From positions 83,655,270 through 83,719,269 of the forward strand of contig CM048846.1 of NCBI GenBank assembly GCA_026545225.1: a stretch of 64,000 bases of DNA. The letters are read 5' to 3'. The number at the start of each line of letters is the position of its first letter. Positions within the stretch are counted from its first letter, which is position 1. Position numbers and translations under genes: made by a program. Origin of the DNA: Cornus controversa. Its lineage: Eukaryota > Streptophyta > Magnoliopsida > Cornales > Cornaceae. The notes under the pieces are model-generated. The model saw nothing but the letters and a program-made list of their open reading frames with translations, had not been told where the DNA came from and did not search any database. Shown piece after piece: positions 32,861 through 44,899 of the stretch.

Positions 32861-33909
32861 TTGACCTGTAAACGGATCAGATATGGACTGGATCAGGGTC
32901 AATCTGATCCGAATCTGATAAGCATATTAAACGATCCGATCCGATAGTCAGACAGATTTTCACCTAATCAATCCATATCCGATTTCTACCTTCTCGGATG
33001 TCCGATCCGATAATCCGATCCATTTAAATCATACCCTTTTGCCCAAATCAAGAAATTGGTTTACTGAAAATTAAACACCAATGATTCACAGAAAATATGT
33101 TTGTAGAACAGAAGAGGAACACAATTTTTTTTACCAATGAAATTATTACAAGAATGTACCATGATTACATGAAGAACTGAGCTAACCCTCACAAAAAATA
33201 AACCCACAATAAGGACAAACAAAAAAATAAAAATAAAAAAGCTGAGATTATGATTCAAACAGATGAACCAAACCCCAGTTACAAATTTACAATAAAATTT
33301 CCAAATCATACAACGTAAGACCAAAATCACTTGGTTTTGTAAGAACTAAAATCACCATAGAAAGAGAAAGAGGAAAAATAAAAAGAGAGAAGAAGAAGAA
33401 GAGGGGGGAAATCTGAGAGACAAAATTAGGGCTTGTAATGGAGGAGGAGAAGAAGAAGAGAGAATAAGCAAACAAAATATTCACTATGCGAGGCTCCCGA
33501 CGAAAGTTCCAATCGATGACCTCCTTTCCCCAGTTCCCCTTCGTCGTTTCTCTCGAGCATCAAGTTTTGCGGTCCAAGTTCTGGAAGTTTCATTTAGTTC
33601 GTGTATTGAAGCATATATGATGGTTTATATTAGGAGAATTCATATTATGTAGGTGAGAACACCATACTTATGTAAGTACAACATTGTGATTAATTACAAA
33701 TCTGAAGGTTGACATGAAATAATATATAAAATATAAATATAATAATATATTATTTTAATCAGATCGGATCACCCTAAATCCATATCTGATTTGTTAAGGT
33801 ATTGGATTATCGGGTTCGGATCATTGTCGGGTTATCGGATTTTTTATTCAATCTATATCCGACTAATTGGATCGGATTCGGTTCAAAATCCGATCCATTG
33901 ACAGGTCTA
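32861..33909. mobile_element. hAT non-autonomous element with 8-bp duplication
   Basis: The 8-bp CAAGTATA flanks it at 32853-32860 and 33910-33917. The left end reads TTGACCTGTAAACGGATC and the right end, reverse-complemented, TAGACCTGTCAATGGATC. The outer 150 bp on each side are full of CCGATC/GGATCGGA words, the subterminal binding-site clusters expected of hAT elements. No transposase ORF is present. The centre (about 33340-33600) is different: CT-rich and GC-balanced with a CCCTAATTTTG word on the minus strand, like a plant 5'UTR. The element lies in the presumed OTU leader intron or promoter. Confidence 0.8.
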
Positions 33910-34266
33910 CAAGTATATCTAAGAAAGAAAAAGATCACTTATATCCTAAAACTAACAAGAAGTCACGTCAATATTGAATCTTTAAAGCTTCTTAAGCACA
34001 CAGCAGATAAATTTCTACTCCAAAAGCAGTTAACGGAGTGCTTCAGCTGATGTTACAGCTTCAACTAAAATTTATACTTTATCAAAACAAAAAACTCAAC
34101 TAAAATTTATATCGCAAATTGATTAAACCTACAGTTAACTCTCAAAAAGAAATTAAATCAAAACCTATCTTCCCACATGCATGCCCACTTCCACAAAGTG
34201 CATTATAATTGTACAAACAGGGACATTCCCCATAACTTGCCTCATTAAGGTTTCGGAACCTATATT

Positions 34267-34605
34267 TAGGGGTGCACAAAAAACCGTTAGAAACCGATAT
34301 GGTTTGGTTCAGTTATGTGATAGAATGGTTTAGTTCTGGTTTGGGGTTGAAAAGAACCAAACCAAACCGTTAGTGTTAATTTAATATATACATATATATC
34401 ATATATATTTATATAATACAAATGTTCAATTTTTATTGGTAGGGAATATGACTTACCATACACCACAATTCATAGTATAATCATATACGGTTCGGTTCCC
34501 TAGTTATAACGGTTTACTTCAGTTCTAATATTTTTGGAACTGCTGGGATCGGTTTGGTTCTGGTTCATTCCAAAACGTTACCAACCCGAACCTTGTGCAC
34601 CCCTA
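34267..34605. mobile_element. hAT-like MITE (TAGGGGTGCACAA)
   Basis: It starts TAGGGGTGCACAA and ends TTGTGCACCCCTA, an exact 13-bp terminal inverted repeat. The body is rich in AACCGAACC/GGTTTGGTTC words, typical of this abundant plant family. The flanks CCTATATT and CCTATTGA are a possible but worn 8-bp duplication. Confidence 0.75.
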
Positions 34606-35860
34606 CCTATTGATATTAATAACTAATTAACTATGAATAAATTATAAGGCTGAAATATATAAATTCAAAACAGATTTTTTTCCGGAACTGAATTATTATT
34701 ATTTTTATTCCATATACTAAGCAGATATATATATTATACACCCATAGGCACACAAACATATCTATGTATATATACATATAGTAACTGTAATTAGTACCTA
34801 ATCATACTGTTACATGTGTCAACAAACATCACATATATGCCCCAAAAGGTAACAAAATATATCTCAGTAGTTAGCATCCATAATATAGGAAACGAAACCA
34901 CAATGAGATTAAAGTGATAAAAATAAAAACCCAAGAAACTAAAAGATATGCATGAAGTAACTTCAAACTACACAAACGTTAGACCAGAAAAAATTAAAAA
35001 CAAAGAAATTCAAGACAACTTGATTTGAGGAGAAATAAAGAAGTTCAAGAGAGCGTGACGTTTCAAGCAGTGACACCAAGATGACAACCAACTGAAATAA
35101 TATTGTCAGTTTTTTAAGTTCTCTATATAACTGACAGCCATAAATGGAAGAATAAGGTCATAGGTGTAAGCTAGGAAACTACGTCATAGGCAAGTAAGAA
35201 GAGTAGGGCAGACTTGAGAATGGAGAAAGTAAATAATTATTCTAATGCTAAGAAGCTCCAATTGTTGATGGCCAAAAACTTGCAATCCAGCCATACTAAA
35301 TTTCCCTTGTTCACAATTCTATAGTGCTATATTTGGTAGTTCACTAAACAAACAAGCTATAAATCTAAAACCCAAGAATGATCAATGCTTCATCTGTTGA
35401 AAAAAGCAAAAGGCAAAACTTAGATTGTTTCTAAAAAATATATATAAATTGTAACCAAGTATGAAATAACACATTTCACTTGGAAATGTAGTCATAACAA
35501 AATAGCAGTTTATGGAATTTAAAGTAAAACATTATGTTGAAGATGCAACCTGCTAGAAAATGTCATGTTGTTGCATTGATTTGCAAACCATTATCAATGA
35601 GAACAGATTTTACTGGAACTATAGATAATGCATGGATTGATCAGTGTAGCTTTTTGGAAAAATGATGTGAAGACAATAAGATCAGCTCTTGAGGTTGTCT
35701 TCTTACCTCTCTTGGTATCTATGAAAGTCACAAAATGATCCAGTGGTTTAATGGAAGGAGATGGGAAGTACTGAGATCACTGGAATGCTACAAATCAGTT
35801 AGCATTTGAATAAAAACTATCAAGGTTTCAGAAATAGTTAACATTGAGACAAGCCAAGTG
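34606..35860. other. Non-coding stretch upstream of OTU5
   Basis: AT-rich and without a supported gene. If the leader exon of OTU5 is at 36341-36480, this is intron. Confidence 0.3.
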
Positions 35861-35867
35861 GATAGCT

Positions 35868-35990
35868 CAACTCAGACACAGAAATGCTCTCCTCCTTTAG
35901 AAGATTGGCTTAAGGCAAATGTTAATACTGCCTTTTGCAAGAGAACCAGAGAAGGTGGAGGGGGAACTATTATGAGGGACACAAATAAAA
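35868..35990 (+). pseudogene. RNase H (RVT_3) fragment of a LINE
   Basis: Translation reads DWLKANVNTAFCKRTREGGG followed by GTIMRD. This is the opening of the plant RVT_3 RNase H-like domain (GWLK-N-D-AF ... G--G-VIRD). Only about 40 residues are left, and the first catalytic Asp position is Asn. It is a truncated relic. Confidence 0.6.
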
Positions 35991-36340
35991 GCTCCAATGT
36001 ACTTTAGATACTATATAATAGATTAATAGGCTACACATAAATCTTGTTTATAGAACCATCTCATACTAATCAGACGGTCAGAACGTTCAAAGTAATCAGA
36101 TTTTAAAACCTCTTCAAAGTTCAAGCTGAGGTTTAGCCAACATCGTCACTAACTTTCAACAATAGTGTGATCAACAAAGGAAATGAAGAAATTAGGATTG
36201 GGATTTCATTAAAATTAGTACAATCTGAGGCATAAAAGAATTTAAAAAATTAGGGCTAGGGTTTGATGTTGGCGTCTATAAAGATTCATGTAGAAAGATG
36301 AGTAACACAAAAAAATAGGGTTAGGATTTAAGTAACTTAC

Positions 36341-36480
36341 CTTCCAATTTTAGAGACAAGGAGAGATGTAGAGAGCTACGCGTTCGGTTCCTCTGTCACC
36401 ATCGCCGATCAACAAAGGGTTGAGATGAGAGTAGTTCACCGTCAGTTTGGAGTGTCTCACGAAGAGGAAAAAACGAAATG
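36341..36480 (-). promoter_or_regulatory. Candidate non-coding first exon of OTU5
   Basis: The minus strand ends TTGGAAG|GTAAGTTACTT at 36340/36341, a consensus splice donor. The preceding 140 bases are less AT-rich than the flanks, as expected for a leader exon. Joined to the acceptor at 32112 it would give a leader intron of about 4.2 kb containing the hAT element and a MITE. A competing candidate is the UTR-like centre of the hAT element near 33350-33480. Confidence 0.35.
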
Positions 36481-36540
36481 AGTTTGAATGGTTACTGTTA
36501 CTGATACTGATAGGGTTTTTTCTTTTTCCTTTACTTTTCG

Positions 36541-37470
36541 GAATTTACAAATCTGCCCAAATTGTTTAAAATTTAATATTTTAAACATGTCTAAATGGAT
36601 TGTACACTAGAAAGCACGACATTTCACTGAAAGTGTCATATTCGTGTCAGGTATTTAGACACTCTTTGGACATGTGTCGGACACTGTGTCGGACATTTTT
36701 CTTTTTAAGACATTTTTCGAACACTACTTGGACATTTCTCAGACACTTCTTGGACATTCCTTGAAGACGTATCAAACATTTCATAGTAGTGATATATATT
36801 CAAATATTTCGAATAAAAATTATATGATACTAAGTTATGATTAAAATCTAAGCTAAATATATATAAAAAACTAAATAAGTTTGGTTCTTTAATTTATTTT
36901 AATCTATTTGTCTATTTTTGTTTATAAGTTTGTTTAGTTTATAATTGCTTAATGATGAACGGGAGTATTTTTGAAATGTAGTATTTTTTTATTAAATAAT
37001 TAATATATATATTAATATATTATTTTATTATTTTATAGCCGTATCCTCGCCATGTCCGTGTCCTTTTTTTTTTAAATTTTTCGTATCGCCGTGTCCGTGT
37101 CCCGTTTTTTTAAAAAAATTCGTATTGCCATGTCCGTGTCGTGTCGTACCTGTATCATGTGTCCGTGTCCGTGCTTCCTAGATTGTAAACAAATTGGGTC
37201 GTTCGCTAACGGGACACGTTTTGTTAAACTAATATAACGGTATCATAAATGGATTAATTGATTAAACACATAAGTGGGTCAATTCGTGTCGACTTGAATT
37301 TACAAATCTGTCCAAATTTTTTAAAATTTAATATTTTAAACACTTCAAAATGAATTGGATCATTTACTGACCCGACATGTTTACTTAAACAAATCTAATT
37401 GTATCATAAACGAGTTAATTGATTAAACACGACACAAGTTAGTTAGTGTGTCAATTCATGTCAACACAAT
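36541..37470 (+). repeat. Tandem duplication broken by a MITE
   Basis: GAATTTACAAATCTG and AAAATTTAATATTTTAAACA occur at 36541-36587 and again at 37296-37342. TCATAAA-GAGTTAATTGATTAAACAC-type sequence then follows in both units. The first unit holds the 575-bp MITE at 36607; the second is uninterrupted. Confidence 0.6.
36607..37181. mobile_element. hAT-type MITE (CTAGGAAGCACG)
   Basis: Ends CTAGAAAGCACGA (left) and CGTGCTTCCTAG (right). The subterminal region is packed with GACACTT/CGTGTCC words. Flanks ATTGTACA and ATTGTAAA are an 8-bp duplication with one change. It is non-coding. Confidence 0.75.
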
Positions 37471-37690
37471 TATGGTACAAAAATAATTACGTCAAACTCA
37501 AATTTACTTATCATATATTATATTTGAGTCGTGTCACGCTTACCGTATGCTTGTCACGTTTTGGCGAGAGAGGCAGTATGCAAACAGTTAATTAAAAAAA
37601 AACTACAATCTATATTACACAATATAGATTAAGAGATCATAACAACCTAAAAGCTATATATTAGAATTGACAACAAATGGGTGAAGCTAG

Positions 37691-38160
37691 GGAGCATGAA
37701 TACGAACACGAGTATGACATAATATAAACACATCAATATGACCAAATTTGTAAAAAAATAGGACATGAATATGGCATGGATATGTCATATATAAATGATC
37801 ATTTTTTCTCATTTTATCCATATAATTATGAATGAAACCACTAATTTGAGCTTAGAGTTAGATGCTTGTTATTTTTGTTTCCTAAAATTTTATATTATTT
37901 TTCTAATTAGCTCATAATATATTTTAAATTACATTGAATCTCAATTGTTCTAAGAAAAATAACTATAAAACTATCTTATTGTTTCTAGAAAGTGTTCCAA
38001 ATGTATCCTTACTCTATCCCCGTCGTATCCAACAAAAAATATATATTCAAATTTCAGGAAATTTTCTAGTCGTATCCAACACATGTCTAGTTTGTATCCC
38101 ATGTGTATCTGAATGTCCAATACCACTATGACACCCCTAAGAGAAATGTATGTTCGTGCT
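37691..38160. mobile_element. Second CTAGG(A/G)AGCA(C/T)G-type MITE (diverged)
   Basis: The left end CTAGGGAGCATGAATACGAA and subterminal ACACGAGTATGAC words resemble the element at 36607. The right side near 38150 has GTTCGTGCTTATTGGG, a worn terminus. It includes a short meaningless ORF. Confidence 0.45.
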
Positions 38161-38263
38161 TATTGGGTTGCTTGGATTCTATGGTGAGTTTCGTTCCAAA
38201 TGCTCTATTTCATCACGAAGATTCAACTTTTTTTATGATTTATATTTATTTGTTATAAATAGG

Positions 38264-40060
38264 GGTGCACACGTTTCAGATTGGATCAATATGGGAGTAT
38301 ATTAAAACCCAACTGCTTTTAACAATTATGTAGACTTATGTGGGATATTTTCTCATCATTTGGGTTTCATAAAGTCCATCAATAAGTGCAATCAAGGAGT
38401 TCCAAAGACTCCACATCCACCCCCAAAAGGTGAAATTCCATCATTACAAGTGGTACTAAATCGATTCCATTTATTTGATTGTGGAATCGCTCCCAAATTA
38501 GGCCTCAATTAGGGTTTTCAGTTCCTAATTCTAGTTCAGATTAATATCAAGGAGTTCTAAAGATTCCAAATCCACCCCTAAGATGGAGTTTCTTCATTTT
38601 TTAACCTTTCAAATCATTTTCACCATTGGATCATGAAATTGAGTCCAAATCAGGCTTGAATTAGGGTTTCTATTATCTTAATTTTGATATTTTCCAACAT
38701 TGGAAGGTAATAATCCTTCATCAAAATCAAAATTAGTCAAATCATCAATTTGGATCATAATCCATCCAATTATACTATTTGATTTCGAATTAGTCTGCCC
38801 GATTGAACCAACTTATGAAAAATCATAAAATTATGGCTTTTGGGCTCACATTGCACATTTTCAATTTTACAAATCTCTATCTTCCCATGATAAAATTCAG
38901 CTTATTTTACCCAAAAGCCCTCAAGTTCTCTTTCTAATCCTGCTACTTCAATTGTTGGATTGAATTTGGGTCACCGAAATCATCCAATTATGGGTACTGA
39001 TTTTTGAACTCTCAAGTCTTCATCTTGCCATCATCAAATCATAAAATTTATGATTCCATCATGAAACTCATTTCATTTTTCATATCTATAAAAAAAAACT
39101 CAAAATTCTATTCTGATTGGGTCATGCACTTTAATCTTTTGATAAAAAAAAGGGGGGGCCTTCGGACCATCCGATCGTGATAACTATTAAGGAGTTTAAG
39201 GGGAGTCCAATTTTTAGTAATTTTTTTAGATTAGGACTTGATTTTTTGCTCTCTATTTGGTCTAAACCTTTACAAATACCCATCTTCTCCACCCCAAAAA
39301 AGGAAGATACGTAAAAACCTTCATTTAGCAATTTGATCTGAAAGGGTCCTGAGCCTCTAAACCTCCTCAACTCTAATACAATATTTTGTAATACTAAAGT
39401 TAGTCTTCTTTTCTTACAAAATCAGTCTACAATCAATCCTCCATTGAAGAGCAAAAAAGAAGAAGATGATCCCCCTTTTGAAAAAGGGACATATAGTACT
39501 TGAAGGTTCAAGCAGATTTGAGTAAGAAAGAGCAAAGGCACCATGAAAGGGGACCCCAATTCTTTTGATCATACAACATCTCTAAGTGTTATTTGCTTAT
39601 TAGTTGTTTGATTTTATCTTGAGCAGTTTTCTGCATCAACAGAGAAGAATAACAGTGGCTCAAGGACAAAATCAACCACTACGAGGATGTTGGAGATCGA
39701 CGGGGAAAGGAAGATGGATGATTAACGATGGCAGCGACGACGATAATGAGTTGACTAGAAAAAGATGTGGGTGCAACTAAGATCTCGAAATTAGAAGAGA
39801 GCGAGACTTAAGGACATAAAATGAAATTATGAAAATATATTTTCTAATTTCTATTGAATATATTATAATATATAGATATATACATGCATATATATATATA
39901 TATAATGGTTCTATTCAGTCATGTGATACCCTAAACCAAAATCGACAGTTAGTTAACAGTTTCATCTTTTTGAAACTGAGACCGAACCAAATCGTAAAAT
40001 GATCGGACCAAACCGAATTGTTCAATCTACCGATTCTACCATTCTTTTATGCTCCCTTAG
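38264..40060. mobile_element. Possible hAT-like element, poorly defined ends
   Basis: The left end TAGGGGTGCACACG is clear. The right side near 40050 ends ATGCTCCCTTAG after AACCGAATTG/ACCGATTC words, partly matching the inverted left end. The 1.8-kb interior includes purine-rich text at 39620-39780 with no readable gene. The two ends may belong to different insertions. Confidence 0.3.

Positions 40061-40061
<1 letters not shown>

Positions 40062-40121
<60 letters not shown>
40062..40121. repeat. AT dinucleotide microsatellite
   Basis: About 55 bases of uninterrupted (AT)n, the longest such tract in the window. Others lie near 4122, 15585, 42165, 42509, 49520, 51393, 54121, 56072 and 58579. 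Confidence 0.85.
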
Positions 40122-40125
<4 letters not shown>

Positions 40126-40130
40126 TATTT

Positions 40131-41840
40131 ACCAAATGTTTCAAACCAAGGGTATATGAGACATTTTGATGATAACAAATCATTGAAGGTGTTGAATATA
40201 ATATCTACCTTGAGTTTATGTTAAACATGTAAAAAACTCAAGTGAGCTTATGGATCAATGGCAAGACCTAGAAGGATCCAATACTTAAGATGATATCTTG
40301 AAGCTCATAAAGATATTGAAGTCAAAGATTAAGACATCAACCTAAAGTTTAAAGTATTGAAGATATTAAAGACTTGGGTAGATAGTCTATGATGAGAGTT
40401 ATAACTCATTGTAAAGTTATTATTGAATAGGTTGTTTTGAAAGCTCAAATTTAAGACTTAGTCTTTAGAACCTCATGCATATCATTCATCTTATTGATAT
40501 TGGTCTTAGATACTTAGAATTAGGTTTTAAATTTAATTGCATCTATTTCTAAAGTCTTAGATTGATAAGAAAAAGGAAATGAGCCTTAGTTGAACTTAGA
40601 AAGGTTAAAATCTCATGATAAATTAACCAATCCAAACGACTAATTAATATGATCTAGAAAGTGGTCATACTGACTTCTTTAAAATCAATTGACTGATCCT
40701 ACAGGACTAATCGACTGGTTTTGTCCAAAAAGTTGAGGATTCTAAGGAGATAAAGAATCAATTGACTCATATACAAGGATCAGTAGATTGGTCTAGCTAA
40801 ACCAATCGACTGCTTTGAAAGTCAGTCGACTACTTTGAAAGCCAGTCAGCTACTTTCATCGAAATTCAAAATGTAACGACTAGTTCAACTGTCCTTTGAC
40901 ACAATATATGTTTCCAACAACTATATTTTTTAAGAAGACTATATATATGGCCTTGTGTTAGCATTTATGGGGATGAGACACCATTTGGAACATCTAATAA
41001 TTATCATTCATTAATACTCATAAACATTCATCCTATATTAAGTTTTCAACTTAATCATTCAATCTTAACTCTAGGATTGTGAGCTTATTTTTGTACACAT
41101 CTATCTTTGAGAGATATCACTTGTTGTAAACAATCAAAATCTTATTTAATGTGAGTGATTAAGGGTTGTTGATCTTTGGAAAGTCCAAGTGAGGTATTAC
41201 AAGGAAGCTTATGATAGCTTGTAGCAGTTTCACTCTTAACCTTAAAGAAAGAAAGGGTTTTCTTTTAACTCGCAAAAAAAAAAGATAGTTTGCTTTTAAC
41301 TGATAGAAAGTATGGAACCTGATTATACTCCACACCTTGGCCCAATTTTGCGAATCCAGCGAATAAGTTGACCGAGGATTGCAAGGGGCAACACCCCCTT
41401 GCCCAAAGGCGAGGGCCCCTGACACAAATATTTTAGAGGGGTATTTTGGTATTTTCACACTTGTTATGTAGCCCTAAGAGGTGCCTGTATATACAGTCTA
41501 AAATCTCTGTAATTGTATGTCATTTTTTTCAGCATAGTGAAAACTCTGCAACACTAATGACGTACCCCTAGATTTTGGGTGAATCTTGTAAATCTTTGTA
41601 TCTTTGCTTGCATGTTTGATCTTCTTTTCTTATAATTTTCGCAACATTAACTTATAAGAAGTAGCTTGTAAAGGTTTTATCTTGACCTTGAAAAGTAATC
41701 CAAATAGTGTATTTGGGTGAATCCTCAAGAGGGCTTCTTGAGGTGAGAATGTAGGTGGGAGTGTCAAACCTCGTTGTATCATAAAGTTTGATTTTCTCTA
41801 TACATTTACTCCTTTATTATTGTTTGTGCAAATTGCTTTT
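40131..41840 (+). mobile_element. Copia-like LTR remnant
   Basis: It starts with TTTTGATGATAACAAATCAT, a common opening of long plant Copia LTRs, preceded by a purine-rich GAAACC-type tract. Within it are AATCGACTG/CAGTCGACT minisatellite words (about 40675-40850), typical LTR leader phrases such as AGATTTTGGGTGAATCTTG (41571) and AGGGCTTCTTGAGGTGAGA (41730), and a TTATTGTTTGTGC end. No internal gene or second LTR is seen. Boundaries are approximate and two nested LTRs are possible. Confidence 0.45.
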
Positions 41841-42047
41841 AAATTGTTTTATCTATTATGATGATAATTACTTGCACACAATAATAATTGAAAAAGTTTA
41901 TGTTGTTTGCCATTAGACCCAATTCACCCATCTCTTGGATCAATACTTGGGTAATAGAAATATAATTAGGGAAAGAAAAATTTACCATGATGTAGTAGCA
42001 TAACTTGGCTAACAGAGTGGAGAGAGAATGCATACCACACACCCCCA

Positions 42048-42170
42048 GCAGGTTTTCAGCCCGTTCCGCCCCTAATGGAAAGGATTTGGTATGCCCCTAA
42101 TAGGAGTAGGGGCGGGTATGATTTTTTTAAGAAAACCCGCCTAGTACCCGCCCCGCCCCGATTATATACA

Positions 42171-42204
<34 letters not shown>

Positions 42205-42335
42205 ATGAAATAATTGTATGGAGTGTGCCATTTGTTTTATTATTATATTACTTATATGAATATAGTATACTAGATATATAACTGCCACTAGGGTTTATTC
42301 TCTTTAATAAAAAATAATTTTCAAATTTAAGGTAA
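42048..42335 (+). repeat. Partial copy of the hAT element that follows
   Basis: Bases 42069-42330 match 42410-42656 almost throughout, including GGTATGCCCCTAATAGGAGT, the (AT)n tract and AGTATACTAGATATATA. It lacks the TAGGGGTGGCAA end, so it is a duplicated 5' part. The two similar ORFs (from 42075 and 42414) come from this repeat and the AT tract and are not genes. Confidence 0.75.
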
Positions 42336-42370
42336 GCCCACTTCTAGGTCTTACTGTCGAATAAAGTCAC

Positions 42371-43186
42371 TAGGGGTGGCAATTTCCTCTGCCCTGGCAG
42401 GTTTCCATCCCTAATGGAGGGAATTTGGTATGCCCCTAATAGGAGTAGGGGAGGGTATGATTTTCTTAAGAAAACCCGCCTAGTACCCGCCCCGCCCCAA
42501 TTATATACATATATATATATATATATATATAATGAAATAATTGTATGGAGTGTGCCATTTCTTTTATTATTATATTACTTATATAAATATAGTATACTAG
42601 ATATATAGCTGTCACTAGGGTTTATTCTCTTTAATAAAAAATGATTTTCAAATTTCATTCATGGGTCTGACTGAACAACAAAACGAGAAAGAGAGTTAGA
42701 GAGAACTTAGAAGTTATTTGAAACCCTGGAGATCTCTCGGTGACAATTTTATCCCGTTGAAGCCGTGAAGATACTCTCCTTTTATCTTGTTCTGCTCTAT
42801 TCCTCTCTTTATCTTGTGATTAGAAGAGAACTCTTTCTATCTTGTGTACATAATAGATCTATAATAAAAAATTTCTTGAAAATCAAAACTGTTTCTATCT
42901 CCATCTACATATGTATGTATGTTTGTGTCATTTTTTTGGTTTTATATATTGGGGTTTTGACTGTAGGAATATTGTATCATCGTTTGGTTACATTTAGCCC
43001 AAACATCGAATTCAAAACAAATAAAGCAAAAGATTTTAAAGATTCTGCTGTTCCTTTTTTTCTCTAAACGGGGTGATGGTGGTATGCTTACCACAAACCC
43101 ATTAGGGTTCTTAATGAGAGATGGATTGAGTATTTCCTTGACAGGATGGGATAGAGTTTTGGCATACCTGCCTGTTGCCATCCCTA
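42371..43186. mobile_element. hAT-type element with near-perfect 8-bp duplication
   Basis: It starts TAGGGGTGGCAA and ends TTGCCATCCCTA. Flanks are AAAGTCAC (42363-42370) and AAGGTCAC (43187-43194), an 8-bp target duplication with one change. It is 816 bp, without a transposase. Its right end coincides with the left edge of the large tandem duplication. Confidence 0.75.
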
Positions 43187-43599
43187 AAGGTCACATCTCT
43201 TGAAGGAAAGGATATTCCGTGCGCCGAGTGTATCGTGCGTTGGACATATTTAATATTTATTCGTCTTGAAGCTTGACTTGTGAATAAAGTGGCAGAGCTA
43301 AAAAATTTATCTAGCGGGAACGAATTTGAATTTTAATAAGATTAAAAATGTTTTGAACATAATAATGAAAAGAAAAATATAAATTTTAATTGATAATATT
43401 TCCTTTCCACACATTTATAATTATTTGTCCAAAAATTTGAAAGCGTTGCATTTTGTCTTGTTATTTCTTGGAGAAAAAAATATAATAGAGAAGTATTATT
43501 TTTTTCGGAAATTAATAGACAAGTATTATCCGGTAAGAGTCTTTTTACAATTTTGGTTACAATTACCAAAAGCTATACATGAAAAAATAGAATAAGAAA

Positions 43600-44447
43600 A
43601 AATTGAGTCCCCCCTGAACCTAACTCTGAATACATATAGTTATAAACTGTTCTAATTTAATCAACTTGATTATATTTATTATTTTATTATGTTGGAATAA
43701 AATGAGAAATACATCTTAAATTTAGTTCAACGTACATGGTGGCTGGCAGTGGTGTGAGTCCTTTCTTTTTTCTTTGGGCAATCAAGTGTAAATAACAGTC
43801 CAATTTTGTTTCAAGAATATTTGCATGTTTCGAATTCATTTCTCCAAATCAAGAATTAAATATAGTCGTTGCTTTTGTAATGAGAGTCCATAAAAGGTAT
43901 CTTAAATGTTTGGTGATGCATTATATATTTATATATATTATTTTTATAATTAAAATAATTTTTAATTTGTTTGGTGACAATATTGTTTAAAACACTTCTA
44001 AAACTAATTTTACAACAATATCCTTTAAGAATGTACGTGTTCTTATATTTGATAATAGTAGGACTTTATATATATATATAAAAAAAAGGGAGATAAAATT
44101 CTCCTTACAAAAATAAAAAAGTGATTCTAAGAAAAAAAGTCACATAAAATATACAAACGCTACTCATAACATAGATTTAAAAAATCAAAAAACTAACTTC
44201 ATTCAAAAGCTCGAGTCAACTGAAATTTTCACCATTTAAATTTACTTTTATTTTTTTGTTATCAAACATATTTAAAAACAAAATTTTAAAATAAAAGTGG
44301 CTTAACAGCAATTCCAAATTGGCTCTAAGTAGAACTGACTCGTTTTGGACAAGGGGGCTGCTTATGATCATGAATCAGATGCTTGTTCTGGGCACCAATC
44401 TAGAGCCCAACATAGACGTGTTCAAAAATCTCTTTGATATACACATA
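43600..44447. other. Duplicated non-coding body (copy 1)
   Basis: AT-rich sequence with no gene; its counterpart lies at about 46780-47640. It includes a short AT tract (44064) that is longer in the other copy. Confidence 0.4.
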
Positions 44448-44455
44448 CAGATAGT

Positions 44456-44673
44456 CAGGGGCGTAGCCAGAAATTTGTACAAGTGGGTACGAACGCAAAA
44501 GTTCGGACTATAATTTATTTTTTTATAAAACTAAGTGCATACATCACTCAAAATTTAATAAATTATTACAATTCTAAATCCCAAAAAATTGCATTTACTA
44601 TATATATAATAAAAAATTTATAGAGTTAAGTGGGTAATAATGTACCCACTAGTGCCTTAATGGCTACGCCCTG
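44456..44673. mobile_element. hAT MITE, 218 bp, exact 8-bp duplication
   Basis: It starts CAGGGGCGTAGCCA and ends TGGCTACGCCCTG. CAGATAGT flanks it exactly at 44448-44455 and 44674-44681. In the second tandem copy (near 47640) the same place reads ACACATACAGATAGCAAAAC with no insertion, which confirms both ends. Confidence 0.95.
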
Positions 44674-44899
44674 CAGATAGTAAAACTCTTCAGCATTGAA
44701 GCATATATATAGGACCTTGATTTATATTTGATTGTATGTACTTCCAGCTATGCTTAGAGATTGATCGAATCTAGCAGCATGTAACAAACAGTGAAAATAT
44801 CTTCGAATGGAGTGAGAAATGAAGGACTTACACTATAGTCGGGTATTACATCATTAGTAATCTAGATATTGTATATTTTCTTCTTAGGAAGCCTCTTCT

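Noticed and set aside
41159-41458. 99-codon minus frame
   Set aside because: Within the Copia-like LTR; no domain.
42075-42608. Two similar small proteins from 42075 and 42414
   Set aside because: They arise because a partial transposon copy is duplicated; half of each is (AT)n translation.
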